The translations under genes were made by a program, and so were the position numbers. This document shows positions 24,462 to 33,335 of a stretch of DNA of 33,511 nt, in pieces. Below the pieces are notes generated by a model, which saw only the letters and a program-made list of their open reading frames with translations, had not been told where the DNA came from and did no database searches. The stretch is from an uncultured Bacilli bacterium (GTDB lineage Bacteria > Bacillota_I > Bacilli_A > RF39 > UBA660): the NCBI GenBank assembly GCA_947630955.1, contig CANRJK010000005.1:1-33511 (forward strand), read 5' to 3'. The number at the start of each line of letters is the position of its first letter. Positions within the stretch are counted from its first letter, which is position 1.

Positions 24462-25389
24462 ATTTGTAATATAATTTAATACCAAAATCATTAAACAAAG
24501 ACATTTGTCCTGTTATCTGTTCCTCTTTAGGAGGGGTATTTTTTTTACTATCTAGTTGATATATATTATTTTCATCATGTGAGTCGATTAGATTAGATGT
24601 TTTACCTTCTTTTTGTTCAAGATAATGTTCAATAAACATAACGAGATTATGTAACTTTAAATAGTTAACATAATTTTTATTATTCTTATCTTTTCTAAAA
24701 TAAAGAGTTCGGTTATCATCTAGACCATCTTTACAATAAACTATTTGATATTTTTCTCGTAAGTAAAATTCCCTCATATTATTTAGACAACTTTTTAAAC
24801 CTTCACCAGATACAAATTGATTAGTATTTAGTTGATAACAAAATAATTTAATACTTTCAAGAAGGCTATAAGATTCATTTAAAATACTATATTGATATTC
24901 ATATATTTTTCTTATTTTTGGTGGTAAATTATCCTGTTCTAATTTTTCTTTAATTACTTTTTTCTTGAAAAAATAACTCATTCCATACCTATTCCATAAT
25001 TTCGTGATAAATTCAAAATCATATATTTTTTCTTGCAGGATAGATATTACGCGTTGGTCACTATTAAAAAGTTCAAGGTGTTTTCTTCTAGCAATCCCAT
25101 ACGCTAAAGGACTTTCACCAACAATTTCGCTTTTATCCTCATTTATTTGAATAGGACAGATCGATAATCTTGTTTTTTTAAGACCAATTGTTGGTAAGAG
25201 ATTATTTTTTATTAAAAATTCAATTAATTCATTTTCATCGATAAAGTGAGTTGTAAAATAGTCAATTTTTTCTAGTTTATATTTTTGCTTAGTTAAAGGT
25301 GCAAAATCTTTGATACTAGTCCAATTTATTTCAATGATACCAAATTTTGTTTTAGCGATAAGTACATATTTGTTATAATGATTTGCCAT
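24460..25389 (-). CDS. Unknown protein with a clamp-binding-like C-terminal motif
   Basis: I do not recognise this 309-residue cytosolic protein. It starts with beta-like segments (YVLIAKTKFGIIEINWTS), has a charged helical middle (FFKKKVIKEKLEQ, IRKIYEYQYSILNESYSLLESIKLFCYQ), and ends with a Pro/Lys/Glu linker followed by QMSLF (295-299), ten residues from the end. QMSLF fits the pentapeptide pattern QL(S/D)LF used by proteins that bind the DNA polymerase sliding clamp. Its ATG shares a base with the gpsA stop (TAATG), so it is translated with gpsA. No nuclease or polymerase motif is visible; the function is unknown. Confidence 0.75.
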   Translation of the reverse strand: MANHYNKYVLIAKTKFGIIEINWTSIKDFAPLTKQKYKLEKIDYFTTHFIDENELIEFLIKNNLLPTIGLKKTRLSICPIQINEDKSEIVGESPLAYGIARRKHLELFNSDQRVISILQEKIYDFEFITKLWNRYGMSYFFKKKVIKEKLEQDNLPPKIRKIYEYQYSILNESYSLLESIKLFCYQLNTNQFVSGEGLKSCLNNMREFYLREKYQIVYCKDGLDDNRTLYFRKDKNNKNYVNYLKLHNLVMFIEHYLEQKEGKTSNLIDSHDENNIYQLDSKKNTPPKEEQITGQMSLFNDFGIKLYYK

Positions 25390-26363
25390 TATTGCTTGGT
25401 AATTAGGAAAGTAAGTAATTCTGAAGCTGGTTTATCATTATATATAATGTCATTAATTAAATCGATTATAGGCATATGTACTTGTTTATCTTTGATTAAT
25501 TTATAAATGGATTTTAAAGTATAAAGACCTTCAATTGTTGTCGTTTTAATGTAATCTTCTATTTCTTTTTTAGGACATTTTGAACCAATCATTTTTCCAA
25601 AAGTGAAGTTACGGCTTTTACTACTAGTACAAGTTAAAAGAAGATCACCAAAACCCGCGAATGACAAGATAGTCATTTTGTTTCCACCGAGATTATCTAT
25701 TAATTCTTTAATATCATTTAAAGATTCAGTAATTAACATTGCTTGGGTTGAACTTGGTAAATCCATTCCGTCTAAAATACCGGCAGCAATCGCAATAACA
25801 TTTTTTATACTACCACAAATTTCAATTCCTAAAATATCATCTGTTTCTCTTAATTTTACATAATTATTTTCAAAAGCTTGTTTAACAACTTTAATTGTTT
25901 GCTTATTATTGCTGGCTAGTGATAGTCCAACTGGTGCACGTCTTGCTATATCAATCGCAAAAGTAGGGCCAGATATTACACTGATATTATCACTATTAAT
26001 ATATTTTTTAACAACATCAAATACAAAAAGACATGTGCTTTGTTCTATACCTTTGGATGCAATACATATATGCATATATGGTTTAATTTTATCAACTAAT
26101 AATTTAGAAACATCATCAACTACACCAGCTGGTACAGCAATGATGATTAAATGAGCTTGATTAATACTATCATCTAAATCGGTAGATATTTTAATATTAC
26201 TATCAATAACAATATTTTTTAGATTAGGACTAATTCTTGTCTTATTCAAGTAATCAGCTTCTTCTTTAAACTTTGTCCACATATAAACACTATGACCATT
26301 AGCATTTAACGTTAAAGCTAATGCAATCCCATAAGCTCCAGTTCCTAAAACACACACCTTCAT
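25389..26363 (-). CDS. gpsA: Glycerol-3-phosphate dehydrogenase (NAD(P)+)
   Basis: GpsA reduces dihydroxyacetone phosphate to sn-glycerol-3-phosphate, the backbone of membrane lipids. The 324 residues have the dinucleotide-binding start VCVLGTGAYGIALA, AVPAG, ASKGIE, SGPTFA, the catalytic-region KNVIAIAAGILDGM and FAGFGDLLLTCTSSKSRN. Length fits the family (about 330-345). Some usual positions differ, such as GTGAYG in place of GAGSWG, but the key Lys and Asp blocks remain. It is the first gene of a two-gene minus-strand unit with its own promoter. Clearly functional. Confidence 0.96.
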   Translation of the reverse strand: MKVCVLGTGAYGIALALTLNANGHSVYMWTKFKEEADYLNKTRISPNLKNIVIDSNIKISTDLDDSINQAHLIIIAVPAGVVDDVSKLLVDKIKPYMHICIASKGIEQSTCLFVFDVVKKYINSDNISVISGPTFAIDIARRAPVGLSLASNNKQTIKVVKQAFENNYVKLRETDDILGIEICGSIKNVIAIAAGILDGMDLPSSTQAMLITESLNDIKELIDNLGGNKMTILSFAGFGDLLLTCTSSKSRNFTFGKMIGSKCPKKEIEDYIKTTTIEGLYTLKSIYKLIKDKQVHMPIIDLINDIIYNDKPASELLTFLITKQ

Positions 26364-26378
26364 AATATCACCACATTA

Positions 26379-26408
26379 ATTATAGCATAAACAAATTATG
26401 TTAATCAA
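26379..26408 (-). promoter_or_regulatory. Extended -10 promoter for gpsA
   Basis: On the minus strand, TTGATT (26403-26408) and TATAAT (26379-26384) are 18 bases apart, with TGC before the -10. Ribosome site GGTGAT lies just before the ATG at 26363. The -35 box overlaps the end of the upstream small gene. Confidence 0.65.
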
Positions 26409-26683
26409 AATTTATTTAACTCGTTTCCAATTGTCGTAACTGATTTTTTTAATGCTTCCATATTATAATCGTTGACAATATGTTCACCATTTTGATTATT
26501 ATTACTATTATTGATTACTTGTTGTTGTGCAGCATTAGTACAAAGTACTTGTCCAATTAGCATAAACCAGTTTCCGACTGTATTTTGTTCTGATGGATCT
26601 AAATCTTCACTCAAAATATATCCTATGGCAATTGCACTTAAAGAAAAAGTAGGAGCATTAATGTTAGAAAGAAAGTTTTTCAT
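26405..26683 (-). CDS. Small conserved hypothetical protein (92 residues)
   Basis: The start is a hydrophobic, helix-like segment (FLSNINAPTFSLSAIAIGYIL) and the middle is EQNTVGNWFMLIGQVLCTNAAQQQ, followed by an Asn-rich linker and a short helix. I recall similar small proteins from Bacillota with a GNW-LMLIGQVL core, but no function. No ribosome site is visible before the ATG. A TATAAT box ends 5 bases upstream, which would make the transcript leaderless. The next Met is at residue 41 and would remove the core, so the ATG at 26683 is the best choice. Confidence 0.65.
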   Translation of the reverse strand: MKNFLSNINAPTFSLSAIAIGYILSEDLDPSEQNTVGNWFMLIGQVLCTNAAQQQVINNSNNNQNGEHIVNDYNMEALKKSVTTIGNELNKF

Positions 26684-26786
26684 ATTAAATTATATGATAA
26701 GTGGGTGATTATAATAATTAAATAACTTGTCTTTAAAATTTTTAGCCATATTAAAGAAAAAAATATCGTAAATAGCTAAAAAAGTA

Positions 26787-26815
26787 TTGATTTTTCAATC
26801 TTTTTTTAGTAAAAT
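26787..26815 (+). promoter_or_regulatory. Promoter of the S10 ribosomal operon
   Basis: TTGATT (26787-26792) and TAAAAT (26810-26815) are 17 bases apart. The predicted start is near 26822, leaving a leader of about 125 bases before rpsJ. Confidence 0.7.
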
Positions 26816-26821
26816 GGATTA

Positions 26822-26946
26822 TGTGTGACATGCATTGATGTGTGAGGTTGCTGATACACCAGGTTAAGTTGTTATACAAAATAACCGTGATATCGGGTTT
26901 TTACACGGAGCAAGTCTATACAAGATATAGGCGAAGGGAGGACATT
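26822..26946 (+). promoter_or_regulatory. Structured leader of the S10 operon
   Basis: The leader can form GTTAT/ATAAC (26871-26885), CCGTG/CACGG (26885-26908) and GTCTATA/TATAGGC with loop CAAGA (26914-26932), the last ending 3 bases before the AAGGGAGG ribosome site. A GTGT/ACAC pairing is possible near the 5' end. Structured leaders are known for S10 operons (L4 in E. coli). The regulator here is unknown. Confidence 0.5.
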
Positions 26947-27255
26947 ATGTCAAAAGTAAGAGTTCGTATCAAGTTGAAAGCATTTGAACATAAGAGTTTG
27001 GATAATGCTTGTGCGAAAATCGTTGAAACAGTTAAACGAAATGGTGGAGAAGTAAGTGGACCAATTCCACTACCAACCGAAATTGAAAAAATTACTATTT
27101 TAAGAGCTGTTCACAAAGATAAAGATTCTCGTGAACAATTTGAAAAAAGAACACATAAAAGACTTATTGATGTTATTAACCCAACAAAGGAAACGATAGA
27201 TGCTTTAGCGCATCTAGAAGTACCAAGTGGTGTTGATATTAAAATTGTAAAATAA
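26947..27255 (+). CDS. rpsJ: 30S ribosomal protein S10
   Basis: S10 sits in the head of the small subunit and, as NusE, also takes part in antitermination complexes. The 102 residues are the standard length, with [33 protein letters not shown] and [11 protein letters not shown]. The start at 26947 follows AAGGGAGG; the track start at 26842 would translate the leader. It is the first gene of the S10 operon. The str-operon genes (rpsL, rpsG, fusA, tuf) that precede it in B. subtilis are absent here. Confidence 0.98.
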   Translation: MSKVRVRIKLKAFEHKSLDNACAKIVETVKRNGGEVSGPIPLPTEIEKITILRAVHKDKDSREQFEKRTHKRLIDVINPTKETIDALAHLEVPSGVDIKIVK

Positions 27256-27273
27256 AAATAGGAGGAAAAGTAT

Positions 27274-28047
27274 ATGAAAGGAATCTTAGGTCGTAAAATT
27301 GGAATGACTCAAGTATTTACAGAATCTGGTAAATTGATTCCTGTAACTGTTGTTTATGTTGAACCAAATGTTGTTACACAAATTAAAACAAAAGAAAATG
27401 ATGGTTACGAAGCAATTCAATTAGGATTCGATACGAAAAGAGAAAAGTTAGCGACTAAAGCTTCTGCTGGACATACAGCAAAAGCAAAGACTACACCTAA
27501 GCGCTTCTTTAGAGAAATAAAAGGTGTAGATATCAATGACTATACAGTTGGACAAGAAGTTAAAGCTGATATTTTTACAGCTGGAGAAGTTGTTGATGTA
27601 ACAGGAACTACAAAAGGTAAAGGGTTCCAAGGTGTTATTAAAAGACATGGACAATCAAGAGGACCTATGGGACATGGTTCACATTATCATAGAAGACCAG
27701 GTTCAATGGGAACAATGAGACCAATGCGTGTTTTCAAAGGTAAAAAATTACCAGGACATATGGGTATGCTTACAGTAACAATTCAAAATCTTGAAGTTGT
27801 AGCTGTAGATGTTGAGAATAATGTAATATTAATTAAAGGTAATGTGCCAGGACCAAAGAAAGGTTTAGTAATTATCAAATCTGCAGTAAAAGCTAATGGA
27901 AAAGTTAATGAAATGGAAAATTTAGTTAGCTATGTTACTGAAGAGGTAAAAGAAACACCTGAGGCAACTGAAATAGAAGAAAGTACTGAAGCAGTAGAAG
28001 AAACTAAGGAAACTGAAGTTGAAGAAACTGCAACAGAAGAAAACTAG
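27274..28047 (+). CDS. rplC: 50S ribosomal protein L3 with an acidic C-terminal extension
   Basis: L3 is an early 23S-binding protein whose loop reaches the peptidyl-transferase centre. The core (about 1-219) is standard: [28 protein letters not shown] and [14 protein letters not shown]. It is followed by an unusual tail of about 38 residues (from [10 protein letters not shown]) made mostly of Glu, Thr, Ala and Val, with 16 Glu and no Asp. The usual length is 205-210. The tail is probably disordered, exposed and negative; its role is unknown. AGGAGG precedes the ATG. Confidence 0.97.
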   Translation: MKGILGRKIGMTQVFTESGKLIPVTVVYVEPNVVTQIKTKENDGYEAIQLGFDTKREKLATKASAGHTAKAKTTPKRFFREIKGVDINDYTVGQEVKADIFTAGEVVDVTGTTKGKGFQGVIKRHGQSRGPMGHGSHYHRRPGSMGTMRPMRVFKGKKLPGHMGMLTVTIQNLEVVAVDVENNVILIKGNVPGPKKGLVIIKSAVKANGKVNEMENLVSYVTEEVKETPEATEIEESTEAVEETKETEVEETATEEN

Positions 28048-28059
28048 GAGGTATAACAT

Positions 28060-28686
28060 ATGAGTAAAATTGATGTGTTAAACGTTAAAGGTGAAAAAGT
28101 AAAAGATATTACATTAAATAAAGATGTTTGGAATATTGAACCAAATGATGTAGTGTTATATGATGCTATTCGTTTAGCTCAAAGTAATGCTCGTCAAGGA
28201 ACGCATAGTGTAAAAAGTCGTTCTGAAGTTTCTGGTGGTGGTAGAAAACCATGGAGACAAAAAGGTACAGGACGTGCTCGTCAAGGATCTACTCGTGCAC
28301 CACATTGGTATCATGGTGGAGTAGCATTCGGACCACAAACTGAAAAGAATTATACTAAGAAGATGAATCGCAAAGAAAGAAGATTAGCTTTAAAATCAGC
28401 TTTATCTTATAAAGTATTAGATAGTGAGTTAATCGTATTAGATTCATTAAAATTAGAGTCAAATAAAACAAAAGAAATGAAAGAAATTTTAGCAAACTTA
28501 AAAGTAGATAGAAATATATTAATCGTTGTTGATGAATTAGATGATAATATCGTTTTAGCAACACGTAATTTAAATAATGTATTATTATTAAGTGCTGATG
28601 AAATTAATACAATGGATGTTGTATCAGCTCATGCCTTAATTGCTACTGAAAGTGCTATTAAATCAGTAGAGGAGGCTTTAAAATAA
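28060..28686 (+). CDS. rplD: 50S ribosomal protein L4
   Basis: L4 lines the nascent-peptide exit tunnel; in E. coli it also represses the S10 operon. The 208 residues have the tunnel loop with TGRARQGSTRAPHWYHGGVAFGP and the typical block MNRKERRLALKSAL. The end overlaps the rplW start by one base (TAATG), so translation is coupled. AGGAGG lies upstream. Confidence 0.98.
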   Translation: MSKIDVLNVKGEKVKDITLNKDVWNIEPNDVVLYDAIRLAQSNARQGTHSVKSRSEVSGGGRKPWRQKGTGRARQGSTRAPHWYHGGVAFGPQTEKNYTKKMNRKERRLALKSALSYKVLDSELIVLDSLKLESNKTKEMKEILANLKVDRNILIVVDELDDNIVLATRNLNNVLLLSADEINTMDVVSAHALIATESAIKSVEEALK

Positions 28687-28964
28687 TGAATAGTTATAGA
28701 GATATTATTAAAGGACCAATCGTTACTGAAAAAAGCTCAGCATTAGCTGATAAGAATGTTATAGTATTTAGCGTTGATCCAAAAGCCAATAAAACACAAA
28801 TTAAACAAGCAGTAGAAGCAGTTTTCAATGTTAAGGTTGAAAGCGTAAATACATTAAATGCTCCTACAAAGAAAAAAAGAGTTGGACGTTATATGGGACG
28901 TACTAATAAAGTAAAAAAAGCTATCGTTAAGTTAGCAGAAGGAAGTTCAATAGAACTTAACTAA
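28686..28964 (+). CDS. rplW: 50S ribosomal protein L23
   Basis: L23 sits at the tunnel exit and docks trigger factor and the signal recognition particle. The 92 residues have IIKGPIVTEKSSAL, VFSVDPKANKTQIKQAVEA, FNVKVESVNTL and the KKKRVGRYMGR segment. The start shares its A with the rplD stop codon. Confidence 0.98.
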   Translation: MNSYRDIIKGPIVTEKSSALADKNVIVFSVDPKANKTQIKQAVEAVFNVKVESVNTLNAPTKKKRVGRYMGRTNKVKKAIVKLAEGSSIELN

Positions 28965-28984
28965 TCTAAAGGAGGATTATACAT

Positions 28985-29818
28985 ATGGCAATCAAAAGTT
29001 ATAAGTCAACAACTAATGGTAGACGTGGTATGACTACTTTAGATAATAGTGAATTAACTAAAGTAAAACCAGAAAAATCGTTAGTGGTTACATTAAAGAA
29101 AAATGGTGGTCGTAATAATCAAGGAAGAATCACTGTAAGACACCAAGGTGGTGGCGAAAAAAGAAAATATCGTATTATTGATTTTAAAAGAGATAAAGAT
29201 GGTATTTTAGGTACAGTAGCTTCTATTGAATACGATCCAAACAGAACATCAAATATAGCTCTTATTAATTATGCTGATGGAGAAAAAAGATATATTATTG
29301 CTCCAAAAGGTTTAAAAGTAGGAGACAAGGTTGAAAGTGGAGAAAATGCTGATATTAAAGTTGGTAATTGTCTTCCACTTGCAAATATTCCTGAAGGTAC
29401 AGTTGTTCACAATGTAGAACTTAAAGCTTTAAAAGGTGGGCAATTAGCTCGTTCTGCAGGTTCTAGTGTACAAATTTTAGGTCGTGAAGGAAATTATACA
29501 TTACTTCGTTTAACCAGTGGTGAAGTTCGTAAGGTATTAAATACTTGTCGTGCTACTATTGGTGAAGTTGGTAATGAAGATTTTGAATTAGTAAACTTAG
29601 GAAAAGCTGGTCGTAAAAGACATATGGGAATCAGACCTACCGTTCGTGGTTCTGTTATGAATCCAAATGATCACCCTCATGGTGGTGGTGAAGGTCGTGC
29701 ACCAATCGGACGTAAAGGACCAGTTACACCTTGGGGTAAACCTGCACTTGGTTATAAAACTCGTAAAGGTAAAAAACAATCAGACAGCTTAATAGTTCGT
29801 CGTCGTAAAGTTAAATAG
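28985..29818 (+). CDS. rplB: 50S ribosomal protein L2
   Basis: L2 is needed for subunit joining and peptidyl transfer. The 277 residues have the full family pattern: [46 protein letters not shown] and the C-terminal [17 protein letters not shown] with the conserved His. AAAGGAGG stands upstream. Stop and length are normal. Confidence 0.98.
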   Translation: MAIKSYKSTTNGRRGMTTLDNSELTKVKPEKSLVVTLKKNGGRNNQGRITVRHQGGGEKRKYRIIDFKRDKDGILGTVASIEYDPNRTSNIALINYADGEKRYIIAPKGLKVGDKVESGENADIKVGNCLPLANIPEGTVVHNVELKALKGGQLARSAGSSVQILGREGNYTLLRLTSGEVRKVLNTCRATIGEVGNEDFELVNLGKAGRKRHMGIRPTVRGSVMNPNDHPHGGGEGRAPIGRKGPVTPWGKPALGYKTRKGKKQSDSLIVRRRKVK

Positions 29819-29832
29819 AAGGGATGGTTACT

Positions 29833-30105
29833 ATGGCAAGAAGTCTTAAAAAAGGGCCTTTCGCTGACGAAAGTCTAATAGAAAAGGTAAAAAAGAATAA
29901 TAGTACTGATAAAAAAGAAGTTATTAAAACTTGGTCACGCCGTTCAACAATATTCCCTGAATTTATTGGTAATACATTCGCTGTTCATAATGGAAGAGAA
30001 TTTGTTCCTGTTTATGTAACAGAAGATATGGTAGGACACAAATTAGGTGAATTTGTTCCAACTCGTAAATTTGGTGGTCATGGCGATGACAAAGGTAGAA
30101 AATAA
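29833..30105 (+). CDS. rpsS: 30S ribosomal protein S19
   Basis: S19 lies in the head of the 30S subunit with S13 near the A and P sites. The 90 residues begin [15 protein letters not shown], with [22 protein letters not shown] and [17 protein letters not shown] choose the ATG at 29833 because AAGGGA lies about 8 bases upstream; the track's ATG at 29824 overlaps that site. Confidence 0.97.
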   Translation: MARSLKKGPFADESLIEKVKKNNSTDKKEVIKTWSRRSTIFPEFIGNTFAVHNGREFVPVYVTEDMVGHKLGEFVPTRKFGGHGDDKGRK

Positions 30106-30128
30106 TAGACCAAGGAAGGAGGACTAAA

Positions 30129-30464
30129 ATGGAAGCAAGAGCGATAGCAAAGGGAGTTCGTATCCCACCTCGTAAAGCCCGTTTAGTTATAGATTTAATA
30201 CGTGGAAAAGACGTTTTAGAAGCAGACAAAATTTTAAGTAATTTAAATAAAGAGGCTGCAAGGTTAATACGTAAGGTTTTAACTTCAGCAGTAGCTAATG
30301 CTGAAAATAATGCAGGTTTAGATAAAACTAAATTATACGTTAAAACTGCTTATATTAACGAAGGTCAAACTTTAAAAAGAATGAAATTTGGTTCACGTGG
30401 ACACGTTGATCCAATTAAGAAAAGAACAAGTCATATTACAATAATTGTAAGTGAGAAAAACTAA
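30129..30464 (+). CDS. rplV: 50S ribosomal protein L22
   Basis: L22 lines the exit tunnel with an extended hairpin. The 111 residues have [19 protein letters not shown], the NAENNAGLD segment, and the hairpin with [37 protein letters not shown] is upstream. The hairpin is the site of known macrolide-resistance changes in other bacteria; nothing unusual is visible here. Confidence 0.98.
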   Translation: MEARAIAKGVRIPPRKARLVIDLIRGKDVLEADKILSNLNKEAARLIRKVLTSAVANAENNAGLDKTKLYVKTAYINEGQTLKRMKFGSRGHVDPIKKRTSHITIIVSEKN

Positions 30465-30481
30465 GTAAAGGAGGAACACTT

Positions 30482-31168
30482 GTGGGTCAAAAAGTTAGTC
30501 CAATAGGACTTAGAGTTGGTATAAACAAAACTTGGGAATCTAAATGGTATGCTGATAATAAAAATTTTGCTACTTATCTAGATAAAGATAATAAGATTCG
30601 TAAGTTTTTAGCAAAAAAATTGAAAGATGCTTCTGTATCAAGCGTTCTTATTGAAAGAAATAATAAGAAAACAGAAGTTATCATTAATACTGCTAAACCA
30701 GGTGTTGTAATTGGTCACGGTGGCGATGAAATAGAAAAACTAAGAACGGAAATAGCTAAATTAGTTAATGAAGATGTTAAAAGCATTCAAATTTCTATCA
30801 AGGAAGTTAAAAATCCAGATTTAGATGCTGCTTTAGTAGCTGAAAATATAGCTCGCCAAATCGAAGGACGTGTGTCATTTAGAATAGCCCAAAAAAGAGC
30901 AGTAAGAAATACAATGAAAGCCGGAGCAAAAGGAATTAAAACTTCTGTTTCAGGTCGTTTAGGTGGAGCTGATATGGCTCGTACTGAAGGTTATATTGAA
31001 GGAATTATTCCCCTACATACTTTAAGAGCAGATGTTGATTATGCTCATAAAGAAGCTAATACTACTTATGGTAAAATTGGCGTTAAAGTATGGATTTGTA
31101 AAGGTGAAATACTTCCTGAAAAAAATAAGGGAGGTAATGTAGATGGCACTAATTCCAAAAAGAACTAA
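30482..31168 (+). CDS. rpsC: 30S ribosomal protein S3
   Basis: S3 is at the mRNA entry channel and contributes to helicase activity. The 228 residues begin with a GTG start ([21 protein letters not shown]) behind AAAGGAGG, contain the KH-domain [15 protein letters not shown] and the C-terminal [17 protein letters not shown], and end in a basic tail. The last 26 bases overlap rplP, whose ribosome site lies inside this gene. Confidence 0.97.
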   Translation: MGQKVSPIGLRVGINKTWESKWYADNKNFATYLDKDNKIRKFLAKKLKDASVSSVLIERNNKKTEVIINTAKPGVVIGHGGDEIEKLRTEIAKLVNEDVKSIQISIKEVKNPDLDAALVAENIARQIEGRVSFRIAQKRAVRNTMKAGAKGIKTSVSGRLGGADMARTEGYIEGIIPLHTLRADVDYAHKEANTTYGKIGVKVWICKGEILPEKNKGGNVDGTNSKKN

Positions 31169-31571
31169 ATTCCGTAATCCACACCGTCTTCCTTATGAAG
31201 GAAAAGCAAGAGGTAACACTAAAGTTAATTTTGGTGAATACGGTTTAATGGCAATGGAAGGCGCTTGGATTACTGATCGTCAAATCGAAGCAGCCAGAGT
31301 TGCAATGACACGTTATATGAAACGTGGAGGAAAAGTTTGGATAAACATTTTCCCTCATTTATCTTTAACAAAGAAACCACTAGAAACTCGTCAAGGTAAA
31401 GGTAAAGGTTCTCATGATGCATGGGTTGCAGTTGTAAAAGAAGGAAAAGTTATGTTTGAAATAGCTGATGTTAGCGAAGAAGTTGCACGTGAAGCATTCA
31501 GACTTGCTATGCATAAACTTCCTGTCAAATGTAAGTTTGTAAAAAAGGAAAGCGGTGAATCTAATGACTAA
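31143..31571 (+). CDS. rplP: 50S ribosomal protein L16
   Basis: L16 helps place tRNA in the A and P sites. The 142 residues have [58 protein letters not shown] and [17 protein letters not shown]. The start lies 26 bases before the rpsC stop, behind GGGAGG, so it is coupled to rpsC. The last 8 bases overlap rpmC. Confidence 0.97.
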   Translation: MALIPKRTKFRNPHRLPYEGKARGNTKVNFGEYGLMAMEGAWITDRQIEAARVAMTRYMKRGGKVWINIFPHLSLTKKPLETRQGKGKGSHDAWVAVVKEGKVMFEIADVSEEVAREAFRLAMHKLPVKCKFVKKESGESND

Positions 31572-31761
31572 TCAAGAAATTAGAAAGTTAACAGATGAAG
31601 AATTAATCGCAAAAATTGAAGAATGTAAAGTAGAATTATTTAACTTAAGATTTTCCCAAGCTACAGGTAATCTAGAGAAACCTTCAAGAATAAGAGAATT
31701 AAGAAAGTTAGTTGCACGTATGAAAACAATTTTACGTGAAAGAGAACTATCTGAAAAATAA
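31564..31761 (+). CDS. rpmC: 50S ribosomal protein L29
   Basis: The 65 residues form the usual two-helix protein at the tunnel exit: [25 protein letters not shown] and [24 protein letters not shown] use the ATG at 31564; the track's GTG at 31555 is less typical. It overlaps the end of rplP by 8 bases. Confidence 0.96.
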   Translation: MTNQEIRKLTDEELIAKIEECKVELFNLRFSQATGNLEKPSRIRELRKLVARMKTILRERELSEK

Positions 31762-31772
31762 TAGGAGGAAAT

Positions 31773-32033
31773 ATGCAAGAAAAAAGAGTACGTGAATTAG
31801 TTGGTAAAGTTATAAGCGATGCTAATGATAAGACAGTTACTGTTTTAGTTGAAACTTATAAAAATGCTAAATTGTATGGAAAAAGAGTTAAATATTCTAA
31901 AAAATATGCTGCACATGATGAGAAAAATATTGCTAAAAAAGGTGATATTGTACGTATTGTACAAACGAGACCATTATCTAAAACAAAACATTTCCGTGTA
32001 GTGGAAGTAGTAGAAGAAGCTGTTATTTTATAA
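31773..32033 (+). CDS. rpsQ: 30S ribosomal protein S17
   Basis: S17 is an early 16S-binding OB-fold protein. The 86 residues have [39 protein letters not shown] and [33 protein letters not shown] lies just upstream of the ATG. Length and signatures are normal. Confidence 0.98.
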   Translation: MQEKRVRELVGKVISDANDKTVTVLVETYKNAKLYGKRVKYSKKYAAHDEKNIAKKGDIVRIVQTRPLSKTKHFRVVEVVEEAVIL

Positions 32034-32060
32034 CACTTAATGACGAAGGAGGATTAATAT

Positions 32061-32429
32061 ATGATTCAACAAGAAAGCCGTTTAAAAGTTGCCGATAACT
32101 CTGGAGCAAAAGAATTATTAGTAATTCGTGTGCTTGGTGGGTCAAAGGTAAAAACTGGTAATATTGGAGATATAGTGGTAGCTACTGTTAAAAGTGCAAC
32201 ACCTAATGGTACTGTTAAAAAAGGTAAAGTTGTAAAAGCCGTAGTTGTTAGAACAAAATTTGGTCTAAGAAGAGAAGATGGTTCTTATATTAAATTTGAT
32301 GATAACGCTGCCGTTATTATTAAAGATGATAAGAGTCCAGTTGGAACTCGTGTCTTTGGACCAGTCGCACGTGAATTACGTGACAAAGATTTTATGAAAA
32401 TTATATCACTTGCTAAAGAAGTGTTATAG
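32061..32429 (+). CDS. rplN: 50S ribosomal protein L14
   Basis: L14 forms bridges with the small subunit and is where the RsfS silencing factor binds. The 122 residues match the standard length with [43 protein letters not shown] and [26 protein letters not shown] lies upstream. Confidence 0.98.
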   Translation: MIQQESRLKVADNSGAKELLVIRVLGGSKVKTGNIGDIVVATVKSATPNGTVKKGKVVKAVVVRTKFGLRREDGSYIKFDDNAAVIIKDDKSPVGTRVFGPVARELRDKDFMKIISLAKEVL

Positions 32430-32447
32430 GCGTTTGGAGGAATGAAA

Positions 32448-32756
32448 ATGAACTTTAAAACTGGAGATAAAGTAGTTGTCATTTCTGGTAAAGATAAAGG
32501 TAAAGAAGGAAAAATTACTACTACTTTAAAGAAAGAAAACAAAGTAGTTGTTGAAGGTATTAATATAGTTAAAAAACATATTAAACCAAACGGTCAAAAT
32601 GCTGGTAGTATCATTGAAATGGAAGCACCAATCCATGCTTCTAATATTATGATCGTTGATCCTAAAACTGGAAAACGTACTAGAATAGGGCATTCTACAG
32701 ATAAAAAAGGCAAGAAGGTTAGAGTAACTAAGAAATCTAATACTAATCTTGATTAA
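32448..32756 (+). CDS. rplX: 50S ribosomal protein L24
   Basis: L24 starts 50S assembly. The 102 residues include the KOW segment [21 protein letters not shown], then [23 protein letters not shown] and [17 protein letters not shown] is 7 bases before the ATG at 32448, so I prefer it to the track's ATG at 32442, which touches the site. Confidence 0.97.
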   Translation: MNFKTGDKVVVISGKDKGKEGKITTTLKKENKVVVEGINIVKKHIKPNGQNAGSIIEMEAPIHASNIMIVDPKTGKRTRIGHSTDKKGKKVRVTKKSNTNLD

Positions 32757-32776
32757 TTGGAAGGAGGGTATATTAT

Positions 32777-33319
32777 ATGAACCGCCTAAAAGTAAAATAT
32801 GATACAGAAATCGTAAAAAGTTTAAAAGAAAAATATAATTATAAAAATGTTATGGAAGTACCAAAACTTGAAAAGATAGTTGTAAATATTGGTTGTGGAG
32901 ATGCTACTGGTAATTCTAAATTATTAGAAGCTGCTATGCATGATCTTGAAATTATCACAGGACAAAAGCCAGTTGCAACTAAGGCTAAAAAATCAATTGC
33001 TGGTTTCAAATTAAGAGAAGGTCAAGCAATTGGTTGTAAGGTAACTCTACGTGGGGAAAATATGTATAACTTCTTGGATAAATTAATTAGTATTACACTT
33101 CCACGTGTAAGAGATTTTAGAGGTATATCTAACAAAGCATTTGATGGAAGAGGAAACTATACATTAGGTCTTACAGAACAGTTGATTTTTGCCGAAATTG
33201 AATACGATGATGTAGTTAAAGTACGCGGAATGGATATTGTTTTTGTTACAACAGCAAAAACAAATGAAGAAGCTTTAGATCTATTAAAAGGTTTCGGAAT
33301 GCCATTTAAAAATAATTAA
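32777..33319 (+). CDS. rplE: 50S ribosomal protein L5
   Basis: L5 binds 5S rRNA in the central protuberance and contacts P-site tRNA. The 180 residues have [39 protein letters not shown] and the C-terminal block [29 protein letters not shown] is upstream of the ATG. Length matches the family (179). Confidence 0.98.
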   Translation: MNRLKVKYDTEIVKSLKEKYNYKNVMEVPKLEKIVVNIGCGDATGNSKLLEAAMHDLEIITGQKPVATKAKKSIAGFKLREGQAIGCKVTLRGENMYNFLDKLISITLPRVRDFRGISNKAFDGRGNYTLGLTEQLIFAEIEYDDVVKVRGMDIVFVTTAKTNEEALDLLKGFGMPFKNN

Positions 33320-33335
33320 ATATTAGGAGGAAAAT

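Noticed and set aside
26785-26808. ATTGA-TTTT-TCAAT followed by a T run, terminator-like.
   Set aside because: The stem is only 5 bp of mostly A-T pairs, no plus-strand gene lies upstream, and the sequence is better explained as the S10 promoter spacer.
31491-31506. A parS-like CACGTG palindrome in rplP (13 of 16 bases match the Bacillus parS consensus), and a second at 17104-17119 (12 of 16) in the 612-residue gene.
   Set aside because: Both lie inside genes, neither is symmetric in its flanks, and about six CACGTG cores occur in the window, so such partial matches are expected by chance.
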